Shown here one piece after another: positions 59,564 through 64,000 of a stretch of 64,000 bases of DNA; positions within the stretch are counted from its first letter, which is position 1; each line of letters opens with the position of its first letter. The stretch is from Gordonia phthalatica (GTDB lineage Bacteria; Actinomycetota; Actinomycetes; Mycobacteriales; Mycobacteriaceae): positions 682,001 to 746,000 of the forward strand of contig NZ_CP011853.1 in the NCBI RefSeq assembly GCF_001305675.1, in the 5' to 3' direction. A model generated the notes under the pieces. The model was not told the origin of the DNA. It made no database searches and was given only the letters and a program-made list of their open reading frames with translations. The position numbers and the translations under genes were made by a program.

Positions 59564-59650
59564 ACGTGTTGTCAGGCGATCATGTCCGGCGCGGAGCGTC
59601 GTTCCCCGAACGGGGTGATGCCTGTACGAGTGGGTGAGGCGACAGCGCAG

Positions 59651-59830
59651 TCAGGCGCGTCGCCACTCCTCTTCACTGTTCCAGCTCTCCTCACTCGTGA
59701 ATGAGTCATACGACTTGTCGGAGCCACCAGAGAGTTCACGCTGGAGACTGTCGAAGTCGGTATGAGGAGTGGAGTACTTCAGCTGACGAGCAACCTTCGT
59801 CTGCTTTGCCTTAGCCCGGCCGCGGCCCAT
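59651..59830 (-). CDS. DUF3073 protein
   Basis: 59 aa: MGRGRAKAKQTKVARQ, then TPHTDFDSLQRELS and an acidic Ser/Trp tail ending EEWRRA. The strongly basic start and the RQLKYSTP-type segment are the DUF3073 signature; M. tuberculosis has a homologue at this position (Rv0810c, as recalled). Probably binds RNA or ribosomes through its basic end, but no activity is known to me. AGGGGG lies about 7 nt before the ATG. Lower GC than neighbouring genes. Confidence 0.9.
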   Translation of the reverse strand: MGRGRAKAKQTKVARQLKYSTPHTDFDSLQRELSGGSDKSYDSFTSEESWNSEEEWRRA

Positions 59831-59851
59831 ATGGGACCCCCTCGCACAGTG

Positions 59852-59881
59852 ACGGGGCGGCCATCGGTGTGGCGGCCCCGT
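59852..59881 (-). promoter_or_regulatory. Hairpin in the DUF3073 5' region
   Basis: ACGGGGCGGCC and GGCGGCCCCGT pair at 10 of 11 positions around ATCGGTGT, 22 bp upstream of the DUF3073 ATG on the reverse strand. An AT-rich stretch (59882-59930) that should contain the promoter lies on its far side. The hairpin would therefore be in the 5' UTR and could influence translation. Confidence 0.5.
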
Positions 59882-60006
59882 TCTATTCGTTAATAGTTTT
59901 CGTACTGACAGTCTAGCGCGCAGTTCTCATTAAGTCCCATTGCAGCGACGGTCGACACGAAAACCGCTGGTGTCAGCGGTCTTCGTGTCGTCTGTTCGGG
60001 GCGGAT

Positions 60007-61179
60007 TCAGCTGCGTCCGCGCAATCGATCGACGGCGGCGCGGCCGGGCGGGACCTGATCGTCGGGGGTGTAGAGGTCGGGGTCGATGCTCGCGGAGGTG
60101 GAGTTCTCGGGTGCTTCGGGGTCGCCGATGACGAGTTCGGCGTCGACCGGGATGTTCCGCTTCACGAGCGCGAGCGCGATCGGGCCGTACTCGAAGTGGT
60201 CGATGACGGTGCCGACGCGACCCACCTTGCGGCCGCCGGCGGTGACGTCGGCTCCGGTCTCGGGGCGGTACGACGCGCTGCCGTCGAGGTGCAGCAGGAC
60301 GAGGCGGCGGGGCGGGCGGCCGAGGTTGGCGACGCGGGCCACGGTCTCCTGGCCGCGGTAGCAGCCCTTGTCGAGATGGACGGCGCCGCCCTGTTCGGGG
60401 CCGCCGATCCAGTCCACCTCGTGCGGGATGGTCCGTTCGTCGGTGTCGAGGTGCAGGCGTGGGCGCATGGCGCGGACGCGGAGCGCCTCGTAGGTCCACA
60501 TGCCCGCGGGCTTGGCGCCGGCGTCGACGATCAGCTGCCACCACTCGCGGATGTCGGCGTCGGGGACCACCAGGTCGACGACGGGGGTCTCGCCGCGTTC
60601 GCCGAGCGGCGGCATGACGCGCCAGAAGCCGAGCGGCTCGTCGTCGTGCCGGAGTTCGGGGAGGTCGCCCGCCTGGTAGAGCCCGGCGTCGGCGGGGAGG
60701 CCGATGGCTTCGGCGATGGGGCCGGTCAGGACGTCGGGGCCGAGGAGGGTCAGGACCTTCATGTCGGGGCGGGCGGCGACGGTCACCTTGGCCCAGAAGA
60801 CCATCTTGGTGAGGAAGTCGGTGAGGGCGGTGCCGCGGTCGGCTTCGGTGTCGACCCAGGTGGTGCCGTCGATGTCGGTGAGGACGAAGTGGTCCTCAAC
60901 GCGGCCGTTGCCGTCGAGCGAGAGGTTCTCGGCGCTGTGCCGGTCGGCGAGATGGGTGAGGTGCTGGGTGGACACCGTGTGCAGCCAGGTGAGGCGTTCG
61001 TCGCCGGAGAGTTCGATGACGGCGCGGTCGGAGCGGTCGACGATCGCGGCGCGCCGCGTCGCGATGCGTTGCTCCCCGAGCGGGTCGCCGTAGTGCCAGG
61101 CGACGCCCGGACTCGGATCGCCTTCGGGAGTGGGGACAGCACCGGGATGGGACGCGAGGATCGCCGACGGAGACGTCAT
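60007..61179 (-). CDS. ygfZ: Folate-binding protein YgfZ (Fe-S cluster repair/assembly)
   Basis: 390 aa of the GcvT-like fold. The KGCYRGQETVARV motif with the reactive Cys is intact and tetrahydrofolate-binding residues lie in LTWLHTVSTQHL. YgfZ supports iron-sulfur enzyme activity under oxidative stress. ATG 61179 has no ribosome site but a TAGACT box exactly 7 bp upstream, so leaderless expression is likely. Position matches Rv0811c as recalled. Confidence 0.92.
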   Translation of the reverse strand: MTSPSAILASHPGAVPTPEGDPSPGVAWHYGDPLGEQRIATRRAAIVDRSDRAVIELSGDERLTWLHTVSTQHLTHLADRHSAENLSLDGNGRVEDHFVLTDIDGTTWVDTEADRGTALTDFLTKMVFWAKVTVAARPDMKVLTLLGPDVLTGPIAEAIGLPADAGLYQAGDLPELRHDDEPLGFWRVMPPLGERGETPVVDLVVPDADIREWWQLIVDAGAKPAGMWTYEALRVRAMRPRLHLDTDERTIPHEVDWIGGPEQGGAVHLDKGCYRGQETVARVANLGRPPRRLVLLHLDGSASYRPETGADVTAGGRKVGRVGTVIDHFEYGPIALALVKRNIPVDAELVIGDPEAPENSTSASIDPDLYTPDDQVPPGRAAVDRLRGRS

Positions 61180-61186
61180 GTGTCCG

Positions 61187-61192
61187 AGTCTA
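61187..61192 (-). promoter_or_regulatory. ygfZ -10 box (leaderless start)
   Basis: On the reverse strand TAGACT is followed by 7 bases and then ATG, the same box and distance as at purL. No Shine-Dalgarno sequence lies between. Confidence 0.6.
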
Positions 61193-61291
61193 CGAGCCGC
61201 GCACGAGGGATGTGGCCGGGGTGGCTGCCCGCGGCGATCTCGATGCGCGGCTCGCTTCGCTCGCACGCTCACTCGATCAGCGTGGATGATC

Positions 61292-62158
61292 TCAGTCGAT
61301 GACGGCGGCGGAGAACGTCGTCGGGTCGCCGAGGAACGGGCGGTGCGACGGCGGCTGGTTGCCTTCGATGTCGGTGATCTCGTGCTCCTGGGCCAGTTCG
61401 GCGCCGACGAGGATCTGGCCGGTCCGCTCCATCCGCTTCGGGTCGCGGGAGAGGGCGTCGATCACCCGGCCGGGGAACTCGACGGATTCGGCGGTGGCGA
61501 CGAGGCCGTCGTACATGTCGGGGTCGGCGTTGAAGGCGGCCATGTTGACCTCGGTCTTGAGCAGACCCATCCAGAGCGAGACGACGGCGACGTCGAACGG
61601 CTTGAAGTCGACGGCCATGTCGTGCGCCATCTTGTCGACGGCGGCCTTGCCGGAGCCGTAGGCGGGGCCGTGCATGTAGCAGGTGCCGCCGAACGACGAC
61701 GTGTTCACCACCAGGCCGCCGCCGGTCTCGGACAGGAGGGGTGCCGCGTAGTAAGTAGCGACGTAGGTGGAGCGCAGGCCGACGCCGTGCAGGTCCAGCA
61801 AGCCGAGGCCCTTCGTCCAGAACGGCCCCTTGTCGGTGAGGCCGGCTGGCAGGGCGATCGCGTTGTTGACGAGGATGTCGAGGCGACCGTGCTCGCTCCG
61901 GATGCGGTCGAACAGGGCCTCGACCTGGGCGTCGTCGTTGTGGTCGACGGCGACGGCGATCCCGGTGCCGCCGCGTGCGGTGATCTCCTCGGCGGTCTCG
62001 GTGATGGTGCCCGGCAGGGAGGTCTGGCCTGCCGCGGTGGTCCGGCCGGTCACGTAGACGGTGGTGCCGGGCTGGGCCAGCGCGAGTGCGATGCCCTTGC
62101 CCGCTCCGCGACTGGCTCCGGTCACGACGACGATGCGTTCTGTCTGTTCAGCAGTCAT
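61292..62158 (-). CDS. Short-chain dehydrogenase/reductase (DHRS1-like)
   Basis: 288 aa SDR. VVTGASRGAGKGIALAL is the cofactor loop and VTGRTTAAG after strand 2 suggests NADP(H). NTSSFGGTCYMHGPAYGSGKAAVDKMA gives Ser, Tyr and Lys of the active site, and the NN motif is present as VNNAIALPAG. It is inserted between ygfZ and pabC, an order not seen in M. tuberculosis as I recall it. Substrate unknown. Confidence 0.85.
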   Translation of the reverse strand: MTAEQTERIVVVTGASRGAGKGIALALAQPGTTVYVTGRTTAAGQTSLPGTITETAEEITARGGTGIAVAVDHNDDAQVEALFDRIRSEHGRLDILVNNAIALPAGLTDKGPFWTKGLGLLDLHGVGLRSTYVATYYAAPLLSETGGGLVVNTSSFGGTCYMHGPAYGSGKAAVDKMAHDMAVDFKPFDVAVVSLWMGLLKTEVNMAAFNADPDMYDGLVATAESVEFPGRVIDALSRDPKRMERTGQILVGAELAQEHEITDIEGNQPPSHRPFLGDPTTFSAAVID

Positions 62159-62246
62159 GCCTCATGGTGCTACACGGCTGCGCGCACATTCCGGGACTTG
62201 CTTCCCGCTGGGTGGAAGTCGTCTCAGGTCGTGACATCGTGGAGGC

Positions 62247-63089
62247 ATGCAGCGTGTAGTGGTCGATGCCGCCGGTCGGGTCGTGGATCCCGACGTTCCG
62301 CTTCTGCACGCCGACGACCTCGGCGTCCTGCACGGCGACGGACTGTTCGAGACGATGCTGGTCTGGGACGGGCGGGTCTGCGGGACTGCACGACATCTGC
62401 GTCGTCTGGCATGGAGCGCCGAGCCGGCCGGACTGCCCGCGGTGGACGTCGACCACGTGGCGCGCCTGGTCGAGATCGCGGCGAGGGAGTGGACGTCGTC
62501 CGCGGAGGGTGCGCTTCGCGTCGTGTACACGGCGGGCCGGGAGGGCACTGCGGCGCCGACCCTCTACGTCTCGATCTCCGAGGTGCCGGAACGCGTCGAG
62601 GCCGCGCGGCGCGACGGCGTGCGGGCGGTGTCGTTGCCGTCGGCCTACCGGTCCGGGCTCGCAGCCCAGGCGCCCTGGCTGCTGGCCGGGGTCAAGTCCC
62701 TGAGCTACGCGTCGAACGTCGCCGCGTTGCGGCACGTGCAGGCCCTCGGGCTCGACGACGCCGTCTTCCTGTCCGTCGACGGCACGGTGCTGGAGGGGCC
62801 GCGCAGCTCGGTGGTCGCGGTGATCGGCGGCGCTCTCGTGACGCCGCGGCGCGACGACGGCATCCTGCCCGGCACCACGCAGGAGGCGGTCTTCGAGCTC
62901 GCGCAGCAGCGAGGGATCGCCTCGCGCGAGGAATCGTTGCACGTCAACGACCTGTACGACGCCGATGAGGTGTGGTTGCTGTCCTCGATCACCCTCGCCG
63001 CCCGGGTTCGGGAACTGGACGGGCGGGCACTGAACCAGACGAGTGTGGTGGGCGTCGCGGAGTTGGCGCGGGAGTCGGCAGCCTCATAG
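62247..63089 (+). CDS. pabC: Aminodeoxychorismate lyase PabC (PLP fold type IV)
   Basis: 280 aa. PLP-binding Lys is in LLAGVKSLSYASNVAALR, and the substrate-binding part has HGDGLFETMLVWDGR and the C-terminal SSITLAARVRELDGR. It releases p-aminobenzoate for folate synthesis. Length and sequence fit Rv0812; branched-chain aminotransferase-like activity is the main alternative. GGAGG is only one base before this ATG, so an in-frame GTG at 62259 may also be used. Confidence 0.87.
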   Translation: MQRVVVDAAGRVVDPDVPLLHADDLGVLHGDGLFETMLVWDGRVCGTARHLRRLAWSAEPAGLPAVDVDHVARLVEIAAREWTSSAEGALRVVYTAGREGTAAPTLYVSISEVPERVEAARRDGVRAVSLPSAYRSGLAAQAPWLLAGVKSLSYASNVAALRHVQALGLDDAVFLSVDGTVLEGPRSSVVAVIGGALVTPRRDDGILPGTTQEAVFELAQQRGIASREESLHVNDLYDADEVWLLSSITLAARVRELDGRALNQTSVVGVAELARESAAS

Positions 63090-63137
63090 TTCGGAAATGG
63101 GTTGCCTCGGTCACGACCCCTTTACAGCGCAGGAAAC

Positions 63138-63158
63138 ACTACTACCGTATGTAGTAGT
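63138..63158. promoter_or_regulatory. Palindrome upstream of cydA
   Basis: ACTACTAC (63138-63145) and GTAGTAGT (63151-63158) form a perfect 8-bp inverted repeat with a 5-bp centre, 32 bp before the cydA start. AACACT and AGTGTT just outside extend it. A regulator of the oxygen-responsive cyd operon is plausible; which one is unknown. Confidence 0.6.
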
Positions 63159-63190
63159 CCAGTGTTCGGTCGCTGAATCGAGGCCTGCTT

Positions 63191-64000
63191 GTGAACGTCG
63201 TCGACCTGTCCAGATGGCAGTTCGGTATCACCACCGTCTACCACTTCATTCTGGTCCCGCTCACCATTGGCCTCGCGCCGCTCATCGCGGTGATGCAGAC
63301 CATCTGGCATCGCACGGGCAACGAGCAGTGGCTCCGTGCGACCAAATTCTTCGGCAAGATCTTCCTGATCAACTTCGCGCTCGGCGTCGCCACCGGCATC
63401 GTGCAGGAGTTCCAGTTCGGCATGAACTGGAGCGAGTACAGCCGCTTCGTCGCCGACGTCTTCGGCGCGCCCCTCGCGCTCGAGGGCCTGATGGCCTTCT
63501 TCCTGGAGTCCACGTTCATCGGCCTGTGGATGTTCGGCTGGGGTCGCCTGCCCAAACGGATTCACCTCGCGTGCATCTGGATGGTCGCGATCGGCGTCAA
63601 CGTGTCGGCGTACTTCATCATCGTCGCGAACTCGTGGATGCAGCATCCGGTGGGCGTCGAATGGGACGCCGAACGCGACCGGCCGATGATGAACAACTTC
63701 ATCGCAGTCATCACCAACAACACGACCCTCGTCGCGTTCCCGCACGTCATCCTGGGTGCGCTGCTGACGGCGTCGACCGTCGTCGCCGTGATCGGCCTCT
63801 GGTGGATGGCGCGCAACAGCTTCCGCGCGGCCAAGATCGAGGAGGCCGCCGAGACCGGCGACGAGTCGGTGATCCCGGAGACCAGCTCGCCGAGCCAAGT
63901 GGGCGCGTCGCCCGAACAGCTCCGGCACGACAACCAGACGCTCTGGCGACCTGTCGCGATCCTGGCGCTGTGGGTGGTCATGGGATCGGGTCTCGGCCTG
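63191..64000 (+). CDS. cydA: Cytochrome bd oxidase subunit I, CydA (5' part)
   Basis: The first 270 residues are visible, running off the window. VYHFILVPLTIGLAPL contains the heme ligand His, and ALEGLMAFFLESTFIGLWMFGWGRLP carries the conserved Glu residues of the proton path. EFQFGMNWSEYSRFVADVFG and VEWDAERDRPMMNN fit the CydA pattern. Starts with GTG 63191 and weak ribosome site. Cytochrome bd gives aerobic respiration at low oxygen and under stress. Confidence 0.95.
   Translation, partial: MNVVDLSRWQFGITTVYHFILVPLTIGLAPLIAVMQTIWHRTGNEQWLRATKFFGKIFLINFALGVATGIVQEFQFGMNWSEYSRFVADVFGAPLALEGLMAFFLESTFIGLWMFGWGRLPKRIHLACIWMVAIGVNVSAYFIIVANSWMQHPVGVEWDAERDRPMMNNFIAVITNNTTLVAFPHVILGALLTASTVVAVIGLWWMARNSFRAAKIEEAAETGDESVIPETSSPSQVGASPEQLRHDNQTLWRPVAILALWVVMGSGLGL

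Larger units (their letters stand above)
58918..59650. other. Gene-free, hairpin-rich interval between purM and DUF3073
   Basis: No convincing protein gene is present on either strand; short ORFs are shadows of palindromes. Base composition is more AT-rich than around it. The interval carries at least four inverted repeats, described separately (59011-59115, 59183-59251, 59396-59499, 59534-59563), plus a TTTTGC...GCAAAA pair near 59333-59357. Nothing looks like a transposase. A small structured RNA cannot be excluded. Confidence 0.7.

Noticed and set aside
58918..59650. tRNA, 6S or other standard structured RNA
   Set aside because: No cloverleaf, no matching consensus, and the hairpins belong partly to dispersed repeat families found elsewhere in the window.

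Overview
The window is high-GC DNA from a mycolic-acid actinobacterium, most likely Gordonia or a close relative (inference). The support is a KstR-type cholesterol catabolic cluster, a type VII secretion EccA ATPase, a CysD/CysN-CysC sulfate assimilation pair, a DUF3073 protein and a purL...purF-purM-DUF3073-ygfZ-pabC order that I recall from Mycobacterium tuberculosis (Rv0803 to Rv0812). No rRNA, tRNA, CRISPR array, transposase or prophage gene was recognised.

Layout. 1-3.9 kb: a truncated OhrR-like regulator, small membrane and lipoproteins, and an MFS exporter. 3.9-7 kb: a reverse-strand operon kstD - enoyl-CoA hydratase - DUF6918 protein behind two KstR boxes. 7-11.4 kb: a methyltransferase/VOC pair, a CtaG-like protein and an LCP cell-wall ligase. 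11.4-19.1 kb: the sterol core, with kshA and a small partner on the reverse strand and hsaA-hsaC-hsaB-DUF1214-SDR-sulfotransferase on the forward strand, sharing a promoter region with three KstR boxes. The expected hsaD between hsaA and hsaC is absent. 19.1-25.8 kb: an acyl-CoA synthetase divergent from a thiolase/lipid-transfer, two hot-dog hydratase, SDR and double-TetR operon, then another SDR behind a strong inverted repeat. 25.9-28.8 kb: hydrolase, mntH and an unknown protein. 28.8-33 kb: three acyl-CoA dehydrogenases and an enoyl-CoA hydratase in one tightly coupled reverse operon. 33-42.5 kb: a Fic protein, a redox-looking cupin-ferredoxin-regulator-membrane protein operon, an IclR regulator divergent from cysD-cysNC, and a decayed AbiEi/DUF559-like gene bracketed by hairpin repeats. 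42.5-50.8 kb: orphan eccA, purL, a membrane hydrolase, a DUF2752 protein and two tandem RDD proteins. 50.9-55.5 kb: TetR/carotenoid oxygenase, a glutamate-cysteine ligase-like protein and a PHP protein. 55.5-64 kb: the purF-purM region, a gene-free hairpin-rich interval, DUF3073, ygfZ, SDR, pabC and the start of cydA.

How the genes work together. KstD and KshA open steroid ring B. HsaA/HsaB and HsaC then hydroxylate and cleave ring A. The Ltp, hydratase, SDR, FadD and FadE sets look like beta-oxidation modules for side-chain, ring-derived or other acyl-CoAs. PurL, PurF and PurM are purine synthesis steps 4, 1 and 5.

The most unusual signal is non-coding. Several families of short, hairpin-forming dispersed repeats occur between genes. 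One 65-bp family (61/65 identical) has exactly two copies that I found, one at the position where hsaD is missing and one inside a decayed AbiEi-like gene, so both sit where coding sequence appears to have been lost.
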